NCBI GenBank assembly: GCA_042663485.1 | Contig: JBHTAF010000001.1 | Length of the DNA stretch: 64,000 nucleotides | Source: Natronosalvus sp042663485 | GTDB taxonomy: Archaea; Halobacteriota; Halobacteria; Halobacteriales; Natrialbaceae | Reading direction: 5' to 3' (one strand) | In this document: piece after piece, positions 16,061-23,699 of the stretch | Layout of the letters: each line of letters starts with the position of its first letter | Numbering within the stretch: the stretch's first letter is position 1 | Translations under genes and position numbers: made by a program | The notes under the pieces: model-generated | Database searches by the model: none | What the model saw: only the letters and a program-made list of their open reading frames with translations | What the model was told of the DNA's origin: nothing

Positions 16061-17155
16061 TTACCCGTCCCGCTTCCAGCCCGTAGACGCGAGTCGTCGG
16101 TACGTCTCGAGGCAGCGCTCGAGTACCCGGATCGAGACGCTCTCTGTGGCGGTGTGGGCCTCACCGGGTTCGGACGGGCCGTAGACGACGCACTCGGTGC
16201 CGGCCTGGGCGAGCCAGCCGGCGTCGGTCGCGTGGGGTTTCGTCACGAGTTCCGGCGAGTTCGACGCGTCCGACTGGACTGCTCGAGCCACCTCGAGCAT
16301 CCGTTCGGCGAATCCGTCGTCCCCACAGCGCATCGGCGGCAGGTCCTGGTCGACCGTCCACTCGATCCCCGGCAGGGCTGCGACGGACTCGAGGTCGACC
16401 CGCTCGCCGGGGACGGTTCGCTCGTCGACCGTCAGGGTACACGAGTCGGGCACGACGTTGATCCCTGACCCGCCGTCGATTTCGGTGACGGTGACGTGGC
16501 CCTCGAGTGGTTCGCCCGCGACCGTTACTCGGGGCGCCTCGAGGTCGCGAATCGCCTCGACGGCGTCGGCCGCGCGATAGATGGCGTTCTCGCCGACGTC
16601 AGGTTCGCTGGCGTGAGCCGCCGTCCCACGGGCGGTGATCGTGCTCCCGCGGCGACCCCGGTGGGCGACGGCGACGTCAGTCACGCCCGGGCCGGAGTAG
16701 TTCGTCGACCCCTCCCCGACGACCGCGTAGTCGGGGGCGAAGCCGTGCTCGATGGCGTGGCGGGCGCCGACGCCGCCGACTTCCTCGCCGACGAAGCTCG
16801 CGAAGACGAGTTCGCCAGCGGGGTCGGCGTCTCGAAACGCGAGCATCGCCGCCGCGACGGCCCCCTTCATGTCGGCCGCGCCGCGACCGTAGAGGCGCCC
16901 CGCTCGTTCGTCGACGACGTACCCGCCGTCGTCCTCGAGCTGTGAGGGGGCCGGGGCGACGACGTCGTGGTGACCGACGAGCGCCAGCGACGCACCGCCC
17001 GCCCCTCGTCGGGCGATCACGTTCCCCACCTCGTCTCGCGTGACGTCGGCATCGGTTTCGCGTCGCAGCCAGTCCTCGACGTAGTCGCCCGCGGCCGTCT
17101 CGTCCTCGTGGCTGGGAATCGAGACGAGGTCGCGGGTCAGTTCGCGAACGTACAT
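16061..17155 (-). CDS. M20-family amidohydrolase (ArgE/LysK/DapE type)
   Basis: A 364-residue zinc-dependent deacylase. Metal-binding landmarks: ALVGHHDVV (His and the catalytic Asp), GRGAADMKGAVAAAM (bridging Asp), FVGEEVGGVGARHAIEH (general-base Glu-Glu) and VVGEGSTN (metal-binding Glu), then the dimerisation domain with AHRGRRGSTITARGTAAHAS. In haloarchaea this subfamily includes N-acetyl-ornithine/N-acetyl-lysine deacetylases of Arg or Lys synthesis, but the neighbours here are not biosynthetic and the substrate cannot be fixed. ATG 17155 directly precedes the canonical start (MYVRELTRDLVSIPS). Confidence 0.85.
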   Translation of the reverse strand: MYVRELTRDLVSIPSHEDETAAGDYVEDWLRRETDADVTRDEVGNVIARRGAGGASLALVGHHDVVAPAPSQLEDDGGYVVDERAGRLYGRGAADMKGAVAAAMLAFRDADPAGELVFASFVGEEVGGVGARHAIEHGFAPDYAVVGEGSTNYSGPGVTDVAVAHRGRRGSTITARGTAAHASEPDVGENAIYRAADAVEAIRDLEAPRVTVAGEPLEGHVTVTEIDGGSGINVVPDSCTLTVDERTVPGERVDLESVAALPGIEWTVDQDLPPMRCGDDGFAERMLEVARAVQSDASNSPELVTKPHATDAGWLAQAGTECVVYGPSEPGEAHTATESVSIRVLERCLETYRRLASTGWKRDG

Positions 17156-17291
17156 GGCGGCGAGTACGACGGCGGAGGTGTTGGGTCCACCGGGTTCGGT
17201 TCTCGAGCGTGGATCTGACCACATCCAGATCGAGCGTGGAACCGATCACCTCCGAATCGAACGTGGGTCTGACCGCCGCAGGCTCGAGCGC

Positions 17292-18710
17292 TCAGTCCCC
17301 GAACAGGAGGTACCCGATGACGAGCGACCCGATCACCGCACCGGGCGACCACCAGAACAGGGTGTAGGACTCGAACAGCTGGTGGACGGCCCAGCCGGCG
17401 GCGAACGCGAGCATCGCGACGTCGACCTCGCGGTACTCGATCGCCCCGGCGACGACGCTGCCGACGACGAGGCCGAGGTACGCGAGGCCGCCGACCAGTC
17501 CAAACCGGACGAACACCGAGAGGTACGAGTTGTGCGGCGACGCGGACAGCCCACCGTCGAGGTAGGGTTCGATGACGTGTCCCGCCGGAGCGCCGTACCC
17601 GAACAGGAGCGGCCCGTCCCGGATCGCCGCCAGGCTTCCGGCCCAGAGGTCGAAGCGGTTCGAGTCGGAGATGTCGACGACGTCGACGTACATACCGAGG
17701 AGAAATCCGGTAATCGTGAGGGCGGTCGCGACGAGTACCGCTGGAACGGCGCGTCGACCGAAGACGACGTACCCGGCGTAGATCACGACGGCGGTCGCCG
17801 CGGCGAGCATCGACGCTCGAGCGTTCGACAGAAACAACCCGAGGCCGCAGATTCCAGCGAGGGCGGCGGTGACGGCCCCACCGAGGGGGCGCCTGGTGGC
17901 GGCCGCCCGATGGAACTCCACCGCGGCGGCGACGAACCCGGCGAAGGTGACCACGCCGAGGGAGTTCGGGTTCCGGAAGATCGATCGAAGTATCGTGACG
18001 TCGGTCTCGATTCCCGGGAGCGACGGGGAGCCGGACCACTGGCGAACCTCGAAGATCCACAGCGTGTAATCGCCGACGGCGTACGTGACCAGCCCCAGCA
18101 GGACGACGGCCGCGGCCAGGCGAGCGAGGATCCAGAGGAACACCCGCTCGGGAACGAGGCGCGGAATCACGACGAGGCTGCTCCCCATCACGACCAGGGC
18201 CCACACGGGCCAGCGCGACTGCGAACTCGAGGGGACGAACGCCAGCGTGTGTGCGAGCGAGACGGCGGCGAGTGCTACGAAACAACCCACCGCGACCCAC
18301 TCGCCGGCCGAGTACTGCCTCGCGTCAGTCACGAGGAGGAAGAACGAGACGATGGCGACGAAGACGACGACGACCGAGAGCGGTCGGATCGATCCGAGTC
18401 CGAATCCCGGCGAGCGGCTGCGGTAGACGACGGCGAGGACGGCGGCGGCCGCGGCGAGAATGATGACGAGACCGAGTCCACGGCGGACGGCCTCTCGAGA
18501 CGAGGCCACGGCGAGTCGACAGCCGAGGACTGCCCCGGGGACGATCGCGACGGCGGCGAGGTGCCACGCATGTACCGAGTCGGTCGCGTTTGCGACGACG
18601 ACCAGTCCCAGGTAGCACGCGAACAGGAGGCCGGTCGCGCCCGTCACGAGCCAGCCGTCGCTCCGGTCGAAGACGAGCGGCGACGCCGGTCGCTGGTCGA
18701 TCGTAGCCAC
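17292..18710 (-). CDS. O-antigen ligase/polymerase-like (Wzy_C) membrane protein
   Basis: A 472-residue protein with about 11-12 hydrophobic segments and a larger extracytoplasmic loop holding SASPHNSYLSVFVRFG, the conserved H-N-S/T region of O-antigen ligase-like proteins that handle lipid-linked glycans. A second motif, SNARASML (SxxR), is also typical. Likely roles are surface polysaccharide or S-layer glycan assembly, inferred from the family alone. GTG 18710 is chosen because TATTTATC at 18733-18740 lies 26 nt upstream; an upstream extension to 18878 would add Arg-rich sequence. Divergent from the PIN-ATPase gene. No glycosyltransferases are adjacent. Confidence 0.78.
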   Translation of the reverse strand: MATIDQRPASPLVFDRSDGWLVTGATGLLFACYLGLVVVANATDSVHAWHLAAVAIVPGAVLGCRLAVASSREAVRRGLGLVIILAAAAAVLAVVYRSRSPGFGLGSIRPLSVVVVFVAIVSFFLLVTDARQYSAGEWVAVGCFVALAAVSLAHTLAFVPSSSQSRWPVWALVVMGSSLVVIPRLVPERVFLWILARLAAAVVLLGLVTYAVGDYTLWIFEVRQWSGSPSLPGIETDVTILRSIFRNPNSLGVVTFAGFVAAAVEFHRAAATRRPLGGAVTAALAGICGLGLFLSNARASMLAAATAVVIYAGYVVFGRRAVPAVLVATALTITGFLLGMYVDVVDISDSNRFDLWAGSLAAIRDGPLLFGYGAPAGHVIEPYLDGGLSASPHNSYLSVFVRFGLVGGLAYLGLVVGSVVAGAIEYREVDVAMLAFAAGWAVHQLFESYTLFWWSPGAVIGSLVIGYLLFGD

Positions 18711-18732
18711 AGTCGTGGCAATCACGACGAGT

Positions 18733-18740
18733 GATAAATA
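18733..18740 (-). promoter_or_regulatory. TATA box of the O-antigen ligase-like gene
   Basis: TATTTATC on the minus strand is centred 26 nt before GTG 18710 and determines that start. Confidence 0.55.
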
Positions 18741-18901
18741 GCTGTTCCAATCGACAATCTGCCAAGTACGGGTCGAACGACCACACTCCCGACGCGTTCT
18801 GTCTCGCTGACTGTACGCGACTGGACGATTTCCGCGTACTCGCCCGTCCGGCAACCAGCACGCGTCCGGCAGCCGCACACCTGGTATCGCCGGTGGACAC
18901 G

Positions 18902-18909
18902 CTTATACG
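18902..18909 (+). promoter_or_regulatory. TATA box of the PIN-ATPase gene
   Basis: CTTATACG is centred about 26 nt before ATG 18931. Confidence 0.55.
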
Positions 18910-18930
18910 CCTCCGTCGAGCAATTATCGT

Positions 18931-20838
18931 ATGAACGTCGTGCCGGACACGAGCGTGGTCATCGACGGCCGCGTCTCCGCTGCGATCGAAGACGGGCAGT
19001 TCGAGGGAGCGACGGTCTCGGTACCGGAAGCCGTCGTCGCCGAACTCGAAGCGCAGGCCAACGACGGCCTCGACAGCGGCTGGGACGGCCTCGGCGAACT
19101 CAAGCGACTAGCCGAGTTCGCCGACGAGGGCCGCATCGACCTCGAGTACGTCGGCGAGCGTCCCTCCGCCATCGAGCGCGGCCACGCCGCCGAGGGCGAG
19201 ATCGACGCCGTCATCCGCGACCTGGCCGAGGACCTCGAGGCCACCTTCGTCACGAGCGACATCGTTCAGGCCGAGGTGGCCCAGGCGAAGGGCCTCGAGG
19301 TCGATTATCTCTCCCCCGAAGTGCGGCGAGTCGGCACCCTGGCCATCGAGGAGTACTTCGACGACCAGACGATGAGCGTCCACCTCAAGACGGACACGCG
19401 GCCGAAGGCCAAACGCGGGGAGATCGGCGACATGCACTACCAGGATATCGCCGACGAGCCCCTCGACGAGGACACGATGGACGAGTACGCCCGCGAAGTC
19501 GTCGACGGCGCCCGCGAGGCCACCGGCGGCTTCATCGAGCTGTCGGAGCCGGGAATGAAGATCGTTCAGTTCCGAGACTACCGGATCGCCATCGCCCGAC
19601 CCCCCTTCGCCGACGGCATCGAGATTACCGCCGTCAGGCCGATCGTCCAGACCGACATCGAGGACTACGAGCACGCCGACGAACTGAAGGACCGATTGCT
19701 CGAGCGCCAGCGCGGCGTCCTCATCTCCGGATCGCCCGGGGCCGGGAAGTCGACGTTCGCCCAGTCGGTCGCCCGCTACCTGAACGACCACGACTACGCG
19801 GTCAAGACGATGGAGAAGCCACGGGACCTCCAGGTCGGCCCCGAGATCACCCAGTACACCGAACTCGGCGGGCGGATGGACAAGACTGCGGACGCACTGC
19901 TGATGGTCCGGCCCGACTACACCATCTACGACGAGGTCCGGAAGACCGACGACTTCGAGGTCTTCGCGGACATGCGCCTGGCTGGCGTCGGCATGATCGG
20001 CGTCGTCCACGCGACCCGTCCGATCGACGCCCTCCAGCGGCTGGTTGGTCGGGTGGAACTCGGCATGATCCCGCAGGTCGTCGACACCGTCGTCTACATC
20101 GACGCCGGCGAGGTCTCGACCGTCTACGACGTCAAGACGGAGGTCAAGGTCCCCGCGGGGCTCACCGAGGAAGACCTCGCGCGGCCCGTGATCCAGGTAA
20201 CGGACTTCCAAACGGGCAAACCCGCCTACGAGATCTACACGTTCAACCGCCAGGTCGTCACCGTCCCGCTCGAGGACGGCGGCGAAACCGCGGAGAGTGG
20301 CGTCGATCGAATCGCCAAGTCCGAGATCGAACGCGAGATTCGCTCGATCGCCCGTGGCTACGTCGACGTCCAGCTGAAGAGCCAGAACCGTGCCGTCGTC
20401 TACGTCGAGGAGGACGACATCTCGACGGTGATCGGGAAGGGCGGCGGGCGGATCACCGACGTCGAGAACCGGCTTGGGATCGACATCGACGTGCGAACGC
20501 ACGACGAGAATCCCCACGGGTCGGGCTCGAGCGGGGGTAGCGGAGGCGGTCGCGGTGGCGGTGGTGGCCGCAGCGGCCACGGCAGCGCAGGCGGAAACAG
20601 CGGCAACGCACAGCCGGCCGGCCAGATCGTTACCCCCGAGATCACATCGAGACACGTCATCGTCCCCGTCGACGGCAACCACGGCGAAACGGTCGAGGTG
20701 CAAGCTGGCGGCGAGTACCTCTTCACGGCGACGGTGAGCCGCGGGGGCGAGATTCAAGTTTCGCGGGGGAGCGCAATTGCGGACGACCTCGAGGATGCGA
20801 TCGATCGCAAGCGGCCGATTACGGTCGTCCCGTCGTAG
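18931..20838 (+). CDS. PIN-domain / PilT-type ATPase / KH-domain protein
   Basis: A 635-residue archaeal protein with four parts. Residues 1-130 form a PIN-like nuclease domain with acidic residues in PDTSVVIDG, EGEIDAVI and TSDI. Residues 230-400 form a PilT/VirB11-type ATPase with Walker A GSPGAGKST (267-275), DYTIYDEVRK and VVHATRPIDAL. A KH RNA-binding domain has IGKGGGRI at 501-508. A Gly/Ser-rich linker (about 530-565) leads to a small C-terminal beta domain (VIVPVDGNHGETVEVQAGGE). The combination suggests an ATP-driven RNA-processing factor rather than a pilus motor; no pilin genes adjoin it. A decayed copy of the C-terminal domain lies at 22690-22809. Confidence 0.9.
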   Translation: MNVVPDTSVVIDGRVSAAIEDGQFEGATVSVPEAVVAELEAQANDGLDSGWDGLGELKRLAEFADEGRIDLEYVGERPSAIERGHAAEGEIDAVIRDLAEDLEATFVTSDIVQAEVAQAKGLEVDYLSPEVRRVGTLAIEEYFDDQTMSVHLKTDTRPKAKRGEIGDMHYQDIADEPLDEDTMDEYAREVVDGAREATGGFIELSEPGMKIVQFRDYRIAIARPPFADGIEITAVRPIVQTDIEDYEHADELKDRLLERQRGVLISGSPGAGKSTFAQSVARYLNDHDYAVKTMEKPRDLQVGPEITQYTELGGRMDKTADALLMVRPDYTIYDEVRKTDDFEVFADMRLAGVGMIGVVHATRPIDALQRLVGRVELGMIPQVVDTVVYIDAGEVSTVYDVKTEVKVPAGLTEEDLARPVIQVTDFQTGKPAYEIYTFNRQVVTVPLEDGGETAESGVDRIAKSEIEREIRSIARGYVDVQLKSQNRAVVYVEEDDISTVIGKGGGRITDVENRLGIDIDVRTHDENPHGSGSSGGSGGGRGGGGGRSGHGSAGGNSGNAQPAGQIVTPEITSRHVIVPVDGNHGETVEVQAGGEYLFTATVSRGGEIQVSRGSAIADDLEDAIDRKRPITVVPS

Positions 20839-20855
20839 CTGGCACCGGTACTGTA

Positions 20856-20886
20856 CCGCGGCGAGCGAAGCGAGTCGCGGCTTTTT
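20856..20886 (+). terminator. Possible terminator after the PIN-ATPase gene
   Basis: CCGCG/CGCGG arms around a 15-nt loop are followed by CTTTTT. The stem is short, but the T-run 18 nt or more after the stop is where an archaeal terminator would be expected. Confidence 0.35.
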
Positions 20887-20958
20887 CGTCCAGGTTTTTG
20901 CGCGAGGGTGAGCGCAGCGAACCCGACGCGGAAAAAGGTGGGAACCGCGGTCAGCCCG

Positions 20959-22263
20959 CTATTCTTCGTTGGGGCTCGAGGGTGTCGTCACGTCGAAGGC
21001 CGCCGGATCCGCGTTCACAACCGCGGGAAGTCGCCGAAGCCGCGGGCGCATGAGGACGTACAAGCCGGTGAAGCCGAAGCCGAACGCGGCCAGCCCCATC
21101 GTCGTCGTTGGGCCGACCACCGTCGCGATGAGTCCGCCGACCAGCGATCCGAGCGGCAGCCTGGCACCCGAGGCAGTTCCCTTGGTCGACGACACGCGGG
21201 CGAGGAGGTCAGCCGGGAACACGGTCTGGTTCAGGGTCGACGTGAGCACGCCGCTGACGCCCGCGGGGACCCACGCGAGACCGAACAGGACGACCGTGGG
21301 CGCTGGCGACGGCGCGTACACCGCGGCGAGCCAGCAACACGCGCCCAGCGAGTGGCCGACGAGCAGCAGTCGTCCGTACCCGACGCGCTCAAGGGACGGG
21401 GCGACGAGCGAGCCGACGAGCCGACCGATGCCGAGCGCGCCGAGTAACAGGCCGTAGACGGCGGGACCCCCGAGACCGTCGCCGACCGCCGGGAGGATCG
21501 CGAGCGTCACACCGGTCGCGAAGTTCGCCACCGCCGTCAGGAACACCAGTTCGACGAAGACGGTCCCGCGGAGCACGTCGATCCCTTCCCGCAGGTCGTC
21601 GACGTACGAGCCCAGCACCGACTCGGGCTCGCCGTTTTCCGCCGTCGGTTCGTCTGCAGTACCGGGCGTTGGTACGGCGATTCCCGCGAACAGGAGCCCG
21701 GCGACGGCGAACGTGACCGAGTCGAACAGGAAAAGGGTCGTCGCGCCGAAGACGGCGATGAACAGGCCGCCGAGCGCGTCGAACACCATGTCGAGTCCGA
21801 GCGTGACCGTTGCGAGCGCCGAATTGGCCCGGGAGAGCCGCGTATCGGTCACGATTCGAGGGAGAAGCGCAGCCTGCATCGGGGCCATTAGCAGCGTCGC
21901 GAGCGTCAGTACCGGGACCACCGCGAGCAGGACACCGACGCTCAGGCGTCCCATCGCCGCGGCTAACGGGAGGGCGAGCACGACGACGCCCTGCAGGACC
22001 TGCGACCCTACGAGCACGGCCCTGAGCGGAAGCCGATCCACGATCGGCCCGGCGAGTATCTGAAGAAGCCAGGGGAGCAACAGGATCGAGTTCGCGACTC
22101 CCGTGAGGAACGTCGAGCCGCTGAGTTCGAAGACGAGCCACAGGACGGCCACGGTGTAGAGGCTATCGCCAGCGTTCGTCACGAACTGTCCGGCGAAGAA
22201 CCGTCGAAAGTTGACGTTCTGCCATAGCGACGATGCCTCTCTGGCCTCGGTAGCGACGGCCAT
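20959..22263 (-). CDS. MFS transporter
   Basis: A 434-residue major-facilitator protein with about 12 hydrophobic segments in two halves, split by an acidic cytoplasmic loop (DEPTAENGEPESVLGSYVDDL). The N-terminal segment (FRRFFAGQFVTNAGDSLYTVAVLWLVFELSG) is typical of the enterobactin-exporter EntS / DHA3 branch, and the loop 2-3 motif appears as GPIVDRLPLRAVL. It probably exports small amphipathic molecules or drugs; the substrate is unknown. ATG 22263 begins MAVATEAREASSLWQNVNFR. It converges with the PIN-ATPase gene. Confidence 0.88.
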   Translation of the reverse strand: MAVATEAREASSLWQNVNFRRFFAGQFVTNAGDSLYTVAVLWLVFELSGSTFLTGVANSILLLPWLLQILAGPIVDRLPLRAVLVGSQVLQGVVVLALPLAAAMGRLSVGVLLAVVPVLTLATLLMAPMQAALLPRIVTDTRLSRANSALATVTLGLDMVFDALGGLFIAVFGATTLFLFDSVTFAVAGLLFAGIAVPTPGTADEPTAENGEPESVLGSYVDDLREGIDVLRGTVFVELVFLTAVANFATGVTLAILPAVGDGLGGPAVYGLLLGALGIGRLVGSLVAPSLERVGYGRLLLVGHSLGACCWLAAVYAPSPAPTVVLFGLAWVPAGVSGVLTSTLNQTVFPADLLARVSSTKGTASGARLPLGSLVGGLIATVVGPTTTMGLAAFGFGFTGLYVLMRPRLRRLPAVVNADPAAFDVTTPSSPNEE

Positions 22264-22856
22264 TAGCGACCCCCTCCGAGGGTTGTCGAACGAGCTGAGA
22301 GCGGTCGGCGAGACCGTTGGCGATACGTCTGTTGGTTGCGAAGCGATGCGTGATCGGATGAGCCTGGACCGTACGCGGCCGGCTCGACGGATGACTGCAT
22401 ATACGTGCGTATGTTCGGTCAGTGCACTGCGGCTACAGGACGTAGCGAAACGAACCCGAATGCTGTAGCTATCGGGCCCGGATCGCGGCGGGCGGCGAAA
22501 GGGGATCAAACACCGGACGGCACGTGAGCCGACGAGTCATAGAACGGTTCGTCATACATATCGGCGATACGTCAAATAAATCTGCCGGTCCCCTCGACCT
22601 CGGTTTGCTTCCAGAAGGTCCGAACGGGACAAGCCGTTTCGCTCGAGGTGACCGGCACGAACACCGTCTGCGCTGCGGCAGTTTCGCTCCTCGAGCCACG
22701 TCGTCATCTCGTCGACGGCAACCACGGCGAAACTGCAGGCCGGCGGGAGACGGGTGCCTCTTCACGGCGACGGTGAGCCACGGGGGGGCGAAATCCAGGT
22801 CTCGAAGGAACGCGGGTTGTGATCGAGTGAGAGCCACGGAACGGAGGAGACGTCGA
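22264..22856. other. 593-nt gene-free region upstream of the MFS gene
   Basis: No intact gene is visible. The right part (22690-22809) is a gene fragment described separately. The segment 22540-22590 is A+T-rich (ATACATATCGGCGATACG, then AAATAAATCTG) and could carry a minus-strand promoter. The rest has short interrupted frames on both strands and looks like decayed sequence. Confidence 0.55.
22690..22809 (+). pseudogene. Decayed fragment of the PIN-ATPase gene's 3' domain
   Basis: The DNA closely matches 20645-20765 in the intact gene. Long identical blocks include GTCGACGGCAACCACGGCGA and CTCTTCACGGCGACGGTGAG, followed by GGGGGGCGA/GGGGGCGA and CAGGTCTCG/CAAGTTTCG. Relative to the intact copy it has lost about 11 nt after GGCGAAAC and gained a base in the G-run, so no frame survives. 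It lies about 2 kb downstream of the intact 3' end, in the same orientation, across the MFS gene. It is either a remnant of a tandem duplication or the trace of a second paralogue. Confidence 0.8.
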
Positions 22857-23495
22857 TCAGAGGCGGTCGTTGATGTCCTCGTCCGTCGATTCCCCCGGAA
22901 GGATGTCACCCAGTGCGGCGCCGAACGCGGCGACCGTCCAGATCACCGTCACGCGACTCACCTGCTCCATCGTCGTCGGATTCCCCGCGGTGAGTTGCCC
23001 CCACATGAACAGCATCCCAGTGGACGCCAGAAGCGAAACGAGGAGGACTCCCGCGTACCGTCGCGGGATCACGCCGAGGATTGGCTTTCGAACCTCGACC
23101 TGCCTGAAGTCGGCGTAGTAGAGCAATCCCGCGGTCATCGCCAGGAGAAAGCCGAGATTGGCGACAAAAAACACGGGAACGCCGCCGAGGGTGACTGTCA
23201 GGAACCACTCCGCGATGGTGAAAACGCCGTCTTCGACGAGTAGTGGGAGCGCGAAGATGACGGACCCCACGAACGCCTGAGCGATGTCCTTCGTCGTGTA
23301 CTTTGTGATCCGCTTCGTAAACGCCTCGCTTCCCGGCATTCGATTGACGAGCCTGATCGTCTCTTCGACTCGCCGACGTTCTTCAGGATCGTCAGCGGCG
23401 TCTTTCAACTCATCCAGTTTGTCCAGCAGATCCTCGAGATCCGGATCCGAAACGTCGTCACTCGAGGCACCGCTCGCGTGCGTATCGGCGGTCAT
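22857..23495 (-). CDS. DUF2391-type integral membrane protein
   Basis: A 212-residue protein: an acidic cytoplasmic N-terminus with a short coiled-coil-like stretch (DLEDLLDKLDELKDAADDPEERRRVEETIRL split by helix breakers), then about five membrane segments (AFVGSVIFALPLLV, WFLTVTLGGVPVFFVANLGFL, YAGVLLVSLLASTGMLFMW, VIWTVAAFGAALGDILPG). The pattern, with E in the first segment and GD near the last, recalls the TIGR02587/DUF2391 family of putative integral membrane proteins. Function unknown. Next to a histidine kinase gene on the same strand, with a gap of about 200 nt. Confidence 0.65.
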   Translation of the reverse strand: MTADTHASGASSDDVSDPDLEDLLDKLDELKDAADDPEERRRVEETIRLVNRMPGSEAFTKRITKYTTKDIAQAFVGSVIFALPLLVEDGVFTIAEWFLTVTLGGVPVFFVANLGFLLAMTAGLLYYADFRQVEVRKPILGVIPRRYAGVLLVSLLASTGMLFMWGQLTAGNPTTMEQVSRVTVIWTVAAFGAALGDILPGESTDEDINDRL

Positions 23496-23699
23496 CTATC
23501 CGAATGTGGATCGGTTGTCGACAAAAGTGTCGGTGTCTCTGGCCGGTCCAGCCCTGCGTAGTGAGCAACTCATCGAGGCCCGCGGCGGATTACAGTGGAG
23601 GACGTGGACGAAGACCCCGACGACGGCGACGTAGACGCCGAGGGTCTGGAGCGTGACGGACGGCGCTTACGGATCGGCATCCGAACACAGCACGCAGAA

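Noticed and set aside
18931..20838. PilT-type ATPase as a type IV pilus motor
   Set aside because: No pilin, platform or prepilin peptidase gene is adjacent, and the PIN and KH domains point to nucleic-acid work.
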